Part shown: positions 1 through 10,100 of the stretch, in pieces | Numbering within the stretch: the first letter of the stretch is position 1 | Layout of the letters: each line of letters begins with the position of its first letter | Assembly (NCBI RefSeq): GCF_001563665.1 | Contig: NZ_KQ961857.1 | Location: 110,640-174,639 of the forward strand | Direction of reading: 5' to 3' | Source of the DNA: Gardnerella vaginalis | GTDB taxonomy: Bacteria > Actinomycetota > Actinomycetes > Actinomycetales > Bifidobacteriaceae | DNA: 64,000 nt | The notes under the pieces: generated by a model | The model's input: only the letters and a program-made list of their open reading frames with translations | What the model was told of the DNA's origin: nothing | Database searches by the model: none | Translations under genes and position numbers: made by a program

Positions 1-154
1 TAGGATCATATCCGCAATAATACGTCAATGGTTCTCCGTCAAGTGCTTGAGCAAGCTGCTTCTCGTCAGTAGATTGCGAAATCAATCCACGCCATTTCAG
101 CTCTTCAAACAAAGAAGCAAACCCAGCCTCTTTGTAATTCCTGACCTGAGCCAT
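1..154 (-). CDS. tyrS: Tyrosyl-tRNA synthetase, N-terminal part (cut by window edge)
   Basis: The reverse strand reads from an ATG at 154 as [12 protein letters not shown] and continues through about 51 residues ([22 protein letters not shown]) to the window edge. This is the recognisable start of actinobacterial tyrosyl-tRNA synthetase; the last part leads into the nucleotide-binding region of the class I catalytic domain. The enzyme charges tRNA-Tyr with tyrosine in the cytoplasm. The start is supported by an AAGGAG ribosome-binding site at 161-166, six bases upstream. The gene follows argR on the same strand with about 86 bp between them. The C-terminal part lies outside the window. The identity rests on about 50 residues recognised from memory. 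Confidence 0.85.
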   Translation of the reverse strand, partial: MAQVRNYKEAGFASLFEELKWRGLISQSTDEKQLAQALDGEPLTYYCGYDP

Positions 155-240
155 TCGTATCTCCTTATTGCAAAAATTACAGAAAATATCATGCGCTTAA
201 AGCGCTATAAGCCTTTCAATTTTGTCAGTAGATGACGACA

Positions 241-843
241 CTATTTTGAAACAACAGAAAGTAACCAGTTTGCTCTTTTTTCAGCTTCCTCATTAGATAC
301 GCAAACCATAATCACAGTATCATCTCCAGCAACAGAGCCAAGAATACCTTTTAATGGTTGCTTATCAATAACACTAGCAACATACTGTGCAGCTCCAGAT
401 GGAGTATGAATTACAACAATATTATTTGCGAAACCAACTTCTGTGATAAGTCCTGAAACCACACGCGCAACTTGCTGATCAATACGCACAGTATCCATAG
501 CATGGCGGTTTCCAGTACCATCACCTAAAACATATGCGATTCTACCATCAGTAAGACGTATTTTAACAGCATTCATTTCGTCTAAATCACGACTCAAAGT
601 AGCTTGAGTAACATAAAAACCGTGACGAGCTAGAATCTTAGAAAGCTGAGATTGTGAAGTAATAACCTCACTTAAGATAGCTTGCTCAATTGCATTTAAT
701 CGTGCAGCTTTAGTAACAGGGCGTTGCTTTCCAACTGATTTACTAGTATTAAATTCTTCTGCTCCATTATTGTCATCTGCATAATCATAACTATCAAAAT
801 CATTTACGCTTACATTCTTAAACGTTTTATTAGATTTAGTCAT
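241..843 (-). CDS. argR: Arginine repressor ArgR, orphaned from its biosynthetic genes
   Basis: A 200-residue protein. Residues ~46-110 form the N-terminal winged helix-turn-helix with the ArgR signature (SQLSKILARHGF, TQATLSRDL). The C-terminal oligomerisation and arginine-binding domain contains GILGSVAGDDTVIMV, the equivalent of the GTIAGDDT motif that binds arginine. ArgR normally represses arginine biosynthesis when arginine is plentiful, as a hexamer. The first ~45 residues are an acidic, low-complexity extension absent from typical 150-170-residue ArgR proteins; a later start is possible but I see no better ATG. No argC, J, B, D, F, G or H gene lies next to it: pheT is upstream and tyrS downstream. 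Its targets are therefore unclear. Confidence 0.93.
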   Translation of the reverse strand: MTKSNKTFKNVSVNDFDSYDYADDNNGAEEFNTSKSVGKQRPVTKAARLNAIEQAILSEVITSQSQLSKILARHGFYVTQATLSRDLDEMNAVKIRLTDGRIAYVLGDGTGNRHAMDTVRIDQQVARVVSGLITEVGFANNIVVIHTPSGAAQYVASVIDKQPLKGILGSVAGDDTVIMVCVSNEEAEKRANWLLSVVSK

Positions 844-988
844 AATATTTATGCACCTTTTATATACCTTTTTACAGATTATTCCAATCTAATATACATT
901 AAAATACTAATAAATATTTAATTTTTTACACAATTTTATATAAATCAAAAACAATCAATATATAAAATCAAAATAATTCTAAAACACA

Positions 989-1034
989 TAAATAGTGTAA
1001 CTGAACGAATGAAAACGAACAGTTACACTATTTA
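989..1034 (-). terminator. Perfect 15-bp inverted repeat, probable pheT terminator
   Basis: Arms at 989-1003 and 1020-1034 are exact reverse complements (TAAATAGTGTAACTG and its complement) around a 16-base spacer. It lies about 75 bp beyond the pheT stop and before argR. No clean T-run follows on the minus strand, so it could instead be an operator or a stabilising 3' hairpin. The rest of 844-1107 is A+T-rich with no gene visible. Confidence 0.5.
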
Positions 1035-1107
1035 ACAAGCCATTAGCTAGTAAAGCTACGAAAAGCATTGACTAACAGCACTTAAGCGTAATTTAGAATA
1101 TTAAATA

Positions 1108-3732
1108 CTACACTCGCAAAGTAGCATGCAATTCTTTAGCAGATTTTGTAATCGATTCGCGTACAGATTCCATCTCTTCACCAGAAAGAGTTCTATCTTT
1201 CGCGCGGAAAGTCACAGAATATGCAAGAGATCTTAAGCCATCTGAAAGCTGCTCGCCTTCATAAACGTCAAAAAGCTCAATAGACTCAAGCAAATCACCA
1301 GAAGCTTTTTTAATAGCATCTTCCAAATCCTTAGCAGTTAAAGAAGAAGGAGCAACAAAAGCAAAATCTTGCTTAACTGGAGGGAATGTTGAAACAGGCT
1401 TAGCTTGAACAGGCTTAATGCACATAGATGCAAATAAAGCAGTTAAATCAAGCTCAAAAGCAGCAGAATGTTTAGGCAAATCTAAATTCTCATCAACTTG
1501 AGGATGCAACTCTCCTACAATACCAATCTCAACTCCGTCACTTCCATCAACTGGAACATACACTTTAGCAGTACGACCGGGATGCCAAGAAGCAGGAACA
1601 ACATTTGCAGAAAGCTGGCGAATTTCAAAATCAACACCAATTCGCTTTCCTAAACGTGTAACTGCTTCTACAGCATCGCTCCAATCTACATCTCTATGAG
1701 TTGCAAGCCAACCAGTTTCTTCAGCTTTACCTGTCATTAGAGCAGAAACATGCAAAGGTTGATCTGGCAAACCTGCATCCAATGCAGCAAGTTCAGCATC
1801 TGTAGGGCGCACACAACCAGGCAAAGCTGGAATAGCAGGAGCTTTAGGATCTGCAAGATACACGTGACCTAATTCATAAAGCGAAACATCACTTAAACCA
1901 CGATGAAGATTCCTACGAACGCTACCAGCTAAAGTAGTAAGAATATTACGGCGAAGCCAAGGTCTATTCTCAGCCAAAGGATTAGCAATTCTAACGCTAA
2001 CTTTAGATACTTCATCAACATCTTGGCGGAAAGCTTTAAAATCTTCCTCTCCAACGAATGGATAGCTCAAAGACTCAACTAGTCCCATTTCTGCAAGCTC
2101 ATACGCAATAGCTCTACGAATAGATTGTTCAGCAGTCAAACCCGTTTTACCAACAATAGGAACAGCAGGAACTTTAACAGGAATCTCGTCATAACCAATT
2201 AAACGAGCGATTTCTTCAACTAAATCACAAGGCTCATTCAAATCTGGTCTCCAAGTAGGAGGAAGAACTGAAAACGAACCATTTCCACCACCAGCTACTG
2301 AACAACCAATATCAGTTAGAATATCGCTAATACGATTCAAATCAACATCAAGACCTGCAACACGCTTAACTTCATCAGCTTTGAAAACAATAACACTACG
2401 CTGTTGAGTGTTATTAACGTCATTAGGATACTTAGATGGATTACCTCCACCTAAATCAGCTAATAACTTAACAGCCATTTGAGCTGCAGCAGGCTGAAGC
2501 TCAGTATCAACACCACGTTCAAACCTACGAGAAGCTTCAGAAGGAATCTTATGGCGACGAGCTGTACGAGCAATAGAAACAGGATCGAAGTGAGCTGATT
2601 CAATCAACACATTCTTAGTTTCACTCGTAACTTCTCCATACATTCCACCCATAACTCCAGCAAGACCTAACACGCGAGAGCCATGATTTCCACTTGGAGA
2701 ATCACAAATCACTAAATCCTCTTCAGTAAGCTCATGATCTTTACCATCTAAAGTAGTTAAATGCTCACCTGTTCTAGCGCGGCGAACAACAATAGGACCA
2801 TCGATTTTATCTAAATCGTAAGCATGCAAAGGCTGACCAAGATCCAACATCACATAATTTGTTACATCTACAGCAAGGGAAATTCCACGCATACCTGCAC
2901 GAGTCAAACGTCTGCGCATCCATTGAGGACTAGAAGCATTCGCGTCAACATTCCTAATAGCGCGAGCATAATAACGATCACAACCAATAACGCCATGAAT
3001 AGGATTATTATCTTCAATACTTACATCAATATCAGTTGGCTCTCCTGCTGGAAGACCATCTAAAACTGGAATATCTTTATTTAATTCAATAACAGGATCT
3101 TTATAAACTGCTCCAGTTGAATTATGGTATTCACGAGCAACACCTCTATATGAGAATGCATAACCACGATCAGGAGTTATGTTAATCTCTAAAATCGGCT
3201 TATTTAGATGCAGCAAATCCATAACATCATCGCCAGGTTTCAAAGCATCGTATTCAGCTTTAGAGAACCCATACTCGCGTAGCAAAATAATTCCATTATG
3301 ACTGTCACCTAATCCAAGCTCACGCTCGGAAGCACACATGCCATCCGAAATATGACCATAAGTTTTTCTAGGCTCAATCTTGAAATCTCCAGGAAGCACA
3401 GCTCCAGGAAGCGTCACAACAACCTTTTCTCCAGCAGCCATATTAGGAGCGCCACAAATAATGCCACGAGGAACCTTCTTACCGTTGGCATCAACATCGT
3501 TATACTTATCTCCAACGTCAATATGGCACCAGTTTATAGTTTTACCGTTCTTTTGTGGTTCAGGAGTAGCATCAACTACGTAGCCAACAACAATAGGACC
3601 TGTAACCTGAGATGCGTGTATTTCTTCCTCTTCTAAACCAACACGAACTAAATCTTTAGCTAGTTGTTCACAAGTTAAACCATCTGGCACTTCAACATGA
3701 TCTTTAAGCCAGTCAATATCTACCATTGGCAT
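1108..3732 (-). CDS. pheT: Phenylalanyl-tRNA synthetase beta subunit
   Basis: An 874-residue beta subunit of the (alpha-beta)2 enzyme that charges tRNA-Phe. Visible domains in order: N-terminal EMAP/OB tRNA-binding fold (residues ~40-150, GPIVVGYVVDATPEPQ), B3/B4 editing domain (~210-410, with SRRFERGVD at its end), B5 DNA-binding-like domain (~410-490), the catalytic-like core (~500-770, WRPDLNEPCDLVEEIARL), and the C-terminal ferredoxin-like anticodon-binding domain (~780-874, FPPVKQDFAFVAP). Length is close to the usual ~870 of actinobacteria. It starts five bases after the pheS stop, so the two subunits are translated from one operon. MPMVDIDWLKDHV matches the family N-terminus. Confidence 0.96.
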   Translation of the reverse strand: MPMVDIDWLKDHVEVPDGLTCEQLAKDLVRVGLEEEEIHASQVTGPIVVGYVVDATPEPQKNGKTINWCHIDVGDKYNDVDANGKKVPRGIICGAPNMAAGEKVVVTLPGAVLPGDFKIEPRKTYGHISDGMCASERELGLGDSHNGIILLREYGFSKAEYDALKPGDDVMDLLHLNKPILEINITPDRGYAFSYRGVAREYHNSTGAVYKDPVIELNKDIPVLDGLPAGEPTDIDVSIEDNNPIHGVIGCDRYYARAIRNVDANASSPQWMRRRLTRAGMRGISLAVDVTNYVMLDLGQPLHAYDLDKIDGPIVVRRARTGEHLTTLDGKDHELTEEDLVICDSPSGNHGSRVLGLAGVMGGMYGEVTSETKNVLIESAHFDPVSIARTARRHKIPSEASRRFERGVDTELQPAAAQMAVKLLADLGGGNPSKYPNDVNNTQQRSVIVFKADEVKRVAGLDVDLNRISDILTDIGCSVAGGGNGSFSVLPPTWRPDLNEPCDLVEEIARLIGYDEIPVKVPAVPIVGKTGLTAEQSIRRAIAYELAEMGLVESLSYPFVGEEDFKAFRQDVDEVSKVSVRIANPLAENRPWLRRNILTTLAGSVRRNLHRGLSDVSLYELGHVYLADPKAPAIPALPGCVRPTDAELAALDAGLPDQPLHVSALMTGKAEETGWLATHRDVDWSDAVEAVTRLGKRIGVDFEIRQLSANVVPASWHPGRTAKVYVPVDGSDGVEIGIVGELHPQVDENLDLPKHSAAFELDLTALFASMCIKPVQAKPVSTFPPVKQDFAFVAPSSLTAKDLEDAIKKASGDLLESIELFDVYEGEQLSDGLRSLAYSVTFRAKDRTLSGEEMESVRESITKSAKELHATLRV

Positions 3733-3737
3733 GAGTA

Positions 3738-4823
3738 TTACTCCCCCATTACAAACTGTTGTGCGAAGCGCTTATCGCCTTCAACCAAATCATGCATATC
3801 GTTAATATCGTGTCGAAGCAACAAAGTACGCTCCAAACCTACTCCAAAAGCGAAACCTGTATAAACTTCTGGATCTAATCCTGCAGACTTAAGCACATTA
3901 GGATTTACCATTCCACAGCCGCCCCACTCGATCCAGCCAGGACCACCTTTTTTATCTGGGAACCACAAATCAAGCTCAGCACTAGGCTCAGTAAATGGAA
4001 AATAGCTAGGACGTAAGCGGCTCTTTGCATCTGGACCAAACATAGCAACAGCCAAACGATCAAGAACACCCTTCAAATCAGCCATACTCAGATTCTTATC
4101 TACAGCCAAAGCTTCGCATTGATGGAACACTGGAGTGTGAGTTGCATCTAGCTCATCAGTACGAAAAACTCTACCTGGAGAAGCAATATAAAGAGGAACA
4201 CCACGTTCAATTAAAGCACGAACTTGATCAGATGAAGTTTGCGTACGCAAAACCATGTTCGAACCAACAAATCCAGCAGCATCTTGAGCTTGATTACCTT
4301 GAACATAGAAAGTGTCTTGCATTTGGCGAGCAGGATGATCTGGTCCAAAATTCAAAGCATCAAAATCGAACCACTCAGTTTCAACCTCAGGACCTGCAGA
4401 AATTTGCCAACCCATAGACACAAAAAAGTCTTCAAAATCTTCAATAATACGCGAAATAGGATGACGCGCACCCAAAGGCTTACGGTTTATAGGAAGCGTC
4501 ATATCTACAGTTTCCGCAGAAAGAATACGAGCTTCTTCAAGAGATTTAATTCGTTCAGACGCAACTGCGAAAGCACGACCGAAATCTGCACGCAATTGTG
4601 ACATTACTTTGCCAACTTCCTTCTTCTGTTCAGCAGGCAAACTACCAATCTCTTTACTCGCCAAAGTCATAACAGATTGCGAACCAGCATATTTTGTTTT
4701 TGCCGACTTCAAATCATCCATGCTTTGAGCGGACTCTACACAAGCAATGCCCTCTTCCACTGCTTTTTTGACAGCATCCAAATCAAATGGCTTATTACCC
4801 GTCACAGCACCCTTCCTATTCAT
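3738..4823 (-). CDS. pheS: Phenylalanyl-tRNA synthetase alpha subunit
   Basis: A 361-residue class II aminoacyl-tRNA synthetase catalytic subunit. The N-terminal ~100 residues form the helical coiled-coil arm that contacts tRNA. The catalytic core has motif 1 (HPISRIIEDFEDFFVSMGW), motif 2 (FDALNFGPDHPARQMQDTF, then FRTDELDATHTPVFHQ) and motif 3 (GFAFGVGLERTLLLRHDI), with the FTEPSAELDLWF substrate region. It acts with PheT, whose gene begins five bases downstream. Upstream, 27 bp away and on the same strand, is a TrmH-type RNA methyltransferase gene, giving the arrangement methyltransferase-pheS-pheT. Several possible in-frame starts exist near the N-terminus; the ATG at 4823 gives a normal length. 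Confidence 0.96.
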   Translation of the reverse strand: MNRKGAVTGNKPFDLDAVKKAVEEGIACVESAQSMDDLKSAKTKYAGSQSVMTLASKEIGSLPAEQKKEVGKVMSQLRADFGRAFAVASERIKSLEEARILSAETVDMTLPINRKPLGARHPISRIIEDFEDFFVSMGWQISAGPEVETEWFDFDALNFGPDHPARQMQDTFYVQGNQAQDAAGFVGSNMVLRTQTSSDQVRALIERGVPLYIASPGRVFRTDELDATHTPVFHQCEALAVDKNLSMADLKGVLDRLAVAMFGPDAKSRLRPSYFPFTEPSAELDLWFPDKKGGPGWIEWGGCGMVNPNVLKSAGLDPEVYTGFAFGVGLERTLLLRHDINDMHDLVEGDKRFAQQFVMGE

Positions 4824-4850
4824 ATAAAAGTTAATCGTTACGCTACAAAG

Positions 4851-5840
4851 CTACATTTTTCGCTCATGACTAGACATAGCTAAGCCCATAAGCATAACTG
4901 CTGCACTAGTAGCTAAATTCATTGATTCAGCTTTACCATAAATAGGTATTATTGATATTTCATCAACCTTATTTAGAATTTCCTCATTCAAACCACGAGC
5001 TTCATTACCAAATAAAACAGCTAAAGAAGATTTCATTAGTTCACTATCTTTAACTACAAGAGGAAAATCTTTTGGCTTGCGATTTTTCGTTCCGTAAATA
5101 TCCGCAGCAATTATTTTCACACCAGCAGATGAAGCCCAATCAAACCATTCACTTTCGCTCATAGTAATTACAGGAAGATGGAATAACGAACCTGCAGTAG
5201 AGCGAACAAGTTTTGGATTTTGTAAATTAACACAATCGTCAACAAATACTACAGCATCACATCCTGCAACATCAGCAACACGAATAATAGCACCAGCATT
5301 ACCTGGATCTCTTACTTGCCAACAAGCTGCAATTCGCAAAGTTTTACTACTTTTTTTCGCACAATCTTCTAAATTCTTAACATCCGATTCGTAGGAATCT
5401 TCTAAAGATTTAGCGTCCAAAACAGCAACAATTCCTTGACTATCAGTGCTAATTTTTTTCATTACATCACTTGTTACAGGATGAACATAACACTGTTTTT
5501 CCAAAGATTCGCGAACGATAGAAGTGTTTGTGGAAATGTTTGTAGAAGCGTCTGTAGAAGAAATTGTAGAAGAAGAATTACTATTAGCAGCATTTGAAAC
5601 GTAGCAACCTGCACTATTATTCGGCGACTCAAGCGAATCCGAAGACTCAAGCGCATAAACAGCATCATCTAATGCATAAATATCACAAATAAAGTCTGAA
5701 GCATATCGAACAGCTTCACGTACACTTTGAGGTCCTTCAACTAAAAACTTTAAATTTTCATGTGATTTTATACGTTTTATAGCACAAATACGCTTTACTC
5801 TATCGCTATGAGGATTATCCATCAATTCTTTCAAAGGCAT
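4851..5840 (-). CDS. TrmH/SpoU-family RNA 2'-O-methyltransferase with low-complexity insert
   Basis: A 329-residue SPOUT methyltransferase that likely methylates a ribose in rRNA or tRNA using SAM. The three knot motifs are clear: VRDPGNAGAIIRVAD (motif 1), LFGNEARGL (motif 2) and SIIPIYGKAESMNLATSAA (motif 3). The N-terminal ~75 residues fit the SpoU substrate-binding domain (NPHSDRVKRICAI, FLVEGPQSVREAV). An odd Ser/Thr/Asn-rich segment (SNSSSTISSTDAS, residues ~85-110) sits between the two; its DNA (5530-5590) is built from repeated gtagaa/gaag words, suggesting slippage. It heads the apparent pheST operon. Which nucleotide it modifies cannot be read from sequence. The ATG at 5840 follows an AAGGTG ribosome-binding site. 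Confidence 0.88.
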   Translation of the reverse strand: MPLKELMDNPHSDRVKRICAIKRIKSHENLKFLVEGPQSVREAVRYASDFICDIYALDDAVYALESSDSLESPNNSAGCYVSNAANSNSSSTISSTDASTNISTNTSIVRESLEKQCYVHPVTSDVMKKISTDSQGIVAVLDAKSLEDSYESDVKNLEDCAKKSSKTLRIAACWQVRDPGNAGAIIRVADVAGCDAVVFVDDCVNLQNPKLVRSTAGSLFHLPVITMSESEWFDWASSAGVKIIAADIYGTKNRKPKDFPLVVKDSELMKSSLAVLFGNEARGLNEEILNKVDEISIIPIYGKAESMNLATSAAVMLMGLAMSSHERKM

Positions 5841-5890
5841 AATATCACCTTACTTTAAACTCATACCAACGCTTAAGAATGCTAATTAAA

Positions 5891-6907
5891 TTACTCATGA
5901 TGCTCAGATGAGCTAGGAGTTGTGTATCCTTCAGGTTCTAGTTGAAAAGTGGTATGCGAAACAGATACAGGAAAATGCTCACGTAAACAATCTTGAAGTT
6001 GACTAAGAATTTGTGCGCACTGATCCATATTCAAATCTCTATCAACAACTACATGAGCCATAAAAATAGGCATACCTGTAGAAACAGTACTAGCATGCAA
6101 ATCGTGCACAGCTATTACATGCTCAACACCTTCTAAATGCTTACGAACTAAATCTAAATCTAAACCTTCAGGTGTTTGTTCCAATAATACTTTTATAGCA
6201 TTTTTTAATAATTTTATTGCCCTAGGAATCATCAAAATCGCAATAATTCCACCAGCTAAAGCATCAAATCCACTCCAATTAGTACTCATCATAACAACTG
6301 CTGAAATTACTACAGCTACAGACCCTAAAGCATCATTCATAACCTCTAAGAAAGCAGCTCGCATATTCATATTGTCGTTAGAACGAGAAACTAAAATAAT
6401 AATAGATCCAACATTGGCAATCAAACCAAGAAGACCAAAGAAAAGCAGCTGATTCACATCATGAATACCACTATGCCCATTACCAAAAAGACGCATACAC
6501 GCTTCAACAAGAGCATATACTCCAACGAAAAGTAATACTAAAGCACCTGCTGCAGCTGTAATAACTTCTAAACGCGCCCATCCCCATGTACGTTTCCTAT
6601 TAGGACGGCGCTGCATAAGTATTGCAGTTAGAGTCGAAGCAACAAGAACTGATATATCTGTGAGCATATGCCCAGCATCAATAAGAAGCGAAAGAGAATT
6701 TGTAAGGAAAGATCCTACTACTTCTGCAAAGAAAACTATTGACGTAAGAGATAAAGTTAGAATCAAGCGCTTCTGATGCGAACGATGCGGATTATAGCTA
6801 TTATTACGTGATTCGTTCGAATTAGATTCAATAGAATATTGCGAAAAATCAGTATTAGCATAAGATTCATTTGAGCTAGATTGCGTTGAAATATCATGAT
6901 TATGCAT
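5891..6907 (-). CDS. Cation diffusion facilitator (Zn/divalent metal efflux)
   Basis: A 338-residue CDF-family antiporter (CzcD-like) that exports Zn2+ or a similar divalent ion across the membrane in exchange for protons. A Ser/Asn-rich cytoplasmic N-terminus with some His (~50 residues) is followed by six membrane segments. Metal-site residues are seen in the second membrane segment (DAGHMLTDISVLVAS, HxxxD) and the fifth (LEVMNDALGSVAVV, where the usual first His is Glu, giving ExxxD). The cytoplasmic C-terminal domain follows (LLEQTPEGLDL to GYTTPSSSEHHE). The Glu variant means the ion cannot be assigned as zinc with certainty. The gene is on the same strand as the methyltransferase, 50 bp upstream of it. 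Confidence 0.9.
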   Translation of the reverse strand: MHNHDISTQSSSNESYANTDFSQYSIESNSNESRNNSYNPHRSHQKRLILTLSLTSIVFFAEVVGSFLTNSLSLLIDAGHMLTDISVLVASTLTAILMQRRPNRKRTWGWARLEVITAAAGALVLLFVGVYALVEACMRLFGNGHSGIHDVNQLLFFGLLGLIANVGSIIILVSRSNDNMNMRAAFLEVMNDALGSVAVVISAVVMMSTNWSGFDALAGGIIAILMIPRAIKLLKNAIKVLLEQTPEGLDLDLVRKHLEGVEHVIAVHDLHASTVSTGMPIFMAHVVVDRDLNMDQCAQILSQLQDCLREHFPVSVSHTTFQLEPEGYTTPSSSEHHE

Positions 6908-6979
6908 AAATTAAGCACCCCCTATATGAGCATACATCAGTTAAATAAATCACAAAATATTTATGATTATTATTTTTGC

Positions 6980-7102
6980 GCTATGACCCATGATTTTGGC
7001 ATATAACCCCTGATTTTTGGACACACGACCAATGAATTTTTGGGCATATAACCATGAATTTGGCATACGACCAATTATTTTAGTCATATAACCATGATTT
7101 TA
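6980..7102. repeat. Degenerate ~20-bp tandem repeat, about six units
   Basis: Six imperfect units of roughly 19-23 bp follow one another, each with a core close to CATATAACCATGATTTTGG; alternate units carry ATAACC or CGACC/TGACC. The tract lies in the 6908-7173 gap, 70-190 bp beyond the stop of the large helicase gene (minus strand) and before the CDF gene. No unit is identical to another and there are no unique spacers, so it is not a CRISPR array. Function is unknown. Confidence 0.75.
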
Positions 7103-7173
7103 GTAAAACGTGTGAAAAGATATGTGCTTATAGTGACGTTTAACACAACACTTGCCAGAATCCCATAGCTGTA

Positions 7174-10100
7174 TCAACTAAGGTTTATAATGCCGCTGTT
7201 TTCACTAATTTTACCGGATTCAAGCAACATACACAAAGCATTGTCTAAAGCTTCAATATCATGTTTCCCTATTCTCTTTTTTCCATATAGTTCGGCCATA
7301 AATTTATATAAACCATCTTTTGTTACCTTAACATTTTTACGAATAATCTCTAGTATTCCTTCGCCAATCTCTTCAGGTGCAATCTGATTAAAATTGCGAA
7401 TAATGTCGCCAGGTAATCTGAAAACAATAGGCTTATTTTCTAAATACATAAACCCATTCCTACGAATAATACCGAAATATTCGCATCCTCGCATTTTTAT
7501 ATCAAAACTTTTTTGCACGACTGAAGTAACTTTCTCACGTTGAAAATACCAAACAATCCTCTGCAAAAGAAGGTCTTCTGAAAGAGGAGCTTCAACTTCT
7601 AGAATATCCTTAACAATTTCTTTAAAACCTATGTTTTTATGCTCATCAAAAGTATTTTTGCAATCAGCCATCTTGTATTTTTCAAAAGAAAAATGATTAG
7701 TATCAACCGGTTGTGTAATATTATTGAGATTTGCTGAAGATTTTTCTTCTACCCTACTCATATTTTCCATATATTCATGATGAGAATCTGCATGAGTTAC
7801 ATTCTTACCATGAACAGAATCAAGTAAATCAACTGAATTATTATCCGAAGAAACTATACGTTTATCAGACAAAGATGCACTACTATCAGAAGAATCTTCT
7901 TCATGAATGCATTTCATTTTTACAGCTTCGTTAGCAGCAGCCAAAAGCTTCTCTTGCTCAACTATCCTATTCTTAAACCACTCAGTCGACCAAATTCTAT
8001 AGAATTTCCAACCCATATTTTCCAAAATAGTCTGTCGAAGTCTATCACGATCACGAGCATTCTTAGACGAATGATATGTAGCACCATCACATTCAATCGC
8101 CAAAACATAGTCGGAACTATCGCGAATCTTTAATCCAAGATCAATCCTGAATCCAGAACATCCTACCTGCGTGTCTACAGAGAACCCATGATTTCGTAAG
8201 AATTCACAGACTTCATATTCAAAGTCTGAATCAAACTGATCCGTATTTCCAACGCTTTCACTGCGCCGTAAAGCGATCTCACCATTTTCTGCAAAATCAA
8301 GATACTCTCTTAGCAGTCTAACACCTTCTGATTCAGTGCGACTTAGATCTATATCCATCGCATGCATGGAAGAAACAACTTGAATGTTATATTTTGCTCT
8401 TGTAACAGCAACATTCAAGCGTTTTTCGCCACCTTCTTTATTTAAAGGTCCAAAATTAAGAAGAATAACACCTTTAGAATCTGGACCATATCCAATGCTG
8501 AATATAATAGTGTCACGCTCATCTCCTTGAACAGTTTCAAGATTCTTTATGAAGAACGCATCCTCTTTGTTCTCATCAAAGAAAAACTCTTTTTCTGGAG
8601 TAGATTGACGCCTCCTGAACAACAATTTGTCAATAAGATTTTGTTGACTTTGACTAAATGCAATAACGCCCAAACTTCTATTAGGGTATTTATCAATGTT
8701 CTTATAAATCAAATCAACAACATACTCAGCTTCTTCTCTATTGTTATGAGAAGAACGATCAAATTCGCCATTTGCATAGTAATAATCAATACCCAAACCT
8801 TCAGAATCAGCATCAGCAGATGGGAAACTTATAAGCTTGTTATCATAAAAATTCTTATTAGAAAAAGCAATAAGTTGTTCACAGCGACTACGATAATGCC
8901 AGCTCAATCTGACCTGTGGCAAAACAACAGAAGCTAAATCCAATATAGAATCAAAGCTTCTTACATCATCATCATCATCTTCGTCATCATCTTCATCATT
9001 ATTTATAACAGTAGCAAAGAAATTAGTAGGTGGCATTTGCTTAGAATCGCCAACAATAATAGCTTGCTTCGCGCGACTTATTGCGCAAATAGCATCCCAA
9101 GGAAACATCTGCGAAGCTTCATCGAATATTACAATATCGAATTGCATAGAATCATAGTCAAGATACGTACTCACACTTAAAGGTGACATCATAAAGCACG
9201 GCTTAACTTTCTGAACAAGCTCTCCAGCTTCTTTAATAAGTTCGCGTATATTCTTTTTGCTTCTTGATTTCTGATTTTCACGCAGTAGCATGCTTAGAGG
9301 ACTTCCATATGAAGCGCAATTAGACTCAGGGCATGCAGATGAAAGCTTCTCACGTAATTTTATTTGATTTATCTTAAACTGTTCAATATCTTTCTCTGCA
9401 AATTCTTTTACTGCCCTATCTTGAGAAAGCCTACTAAATTGCAACAAAGAACTATTCTGCCTAATAAGTAAGTCAATCCATTGCAAATAGAACTGCTTCT
9501 TAAAAGTCCCTACAATGCTATCTTCATTAACATTATTCTTTATAACATCGTTAATAAATGTAAGGACCCCAATCTCTTTAATATCAACAAGTAAATCTCT
9601 AAAACCGCACCAATACTTCAGTCCATTAATAGATGAAAGACAGCAGTTCAGTCTAGTTTTAGCATCTTCCAAAGTTAAAACATTAAAATCAACAATCTTC
9701 TTGTCAAAACTATTGAAAATATAATTTAGATTTTGAAGATTATTTTCACTTAGAATACCAGCAATCTGATTAGAATATTCAATGAAAGATTTATTCTCAG
9801 ATAAGAAACTTGAATATTTTTCTAATGACTCAAATGAGTATCCTCTATCAATAAGATTTTTAAGAGCTTCCATCTGGTTATTAACATAATTCCAGTCAGT
9901 ATAAATTCCTTTATACGCTGGACCAAGCAATGATTTGATAGAAGATTCAATATAAATATATTCACTCATTGCATTCTGATAATCAGATAAGCTCTTCATT
10001 AAAAGAACAGATTCATAATATTTAGGTTTTTTATTTACTTTTTTGCACAATCGTATATCAGAAACAATCTTTTTATAATTCGAGTTAAAAATCCTAGATA

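Noticed and set aside
47..235. Plus-strand open frame at the left edge
   Set aside because: It is antisense to the tyrS start, with no similarity to any protein; the minus-strand TyrS N-terminus explains this DNA.
6980..7102. Possible CRISPR array
   Set aside because: Units are only ~20 bp, none is identical, and there are no unique spacers or cas genes nearby.
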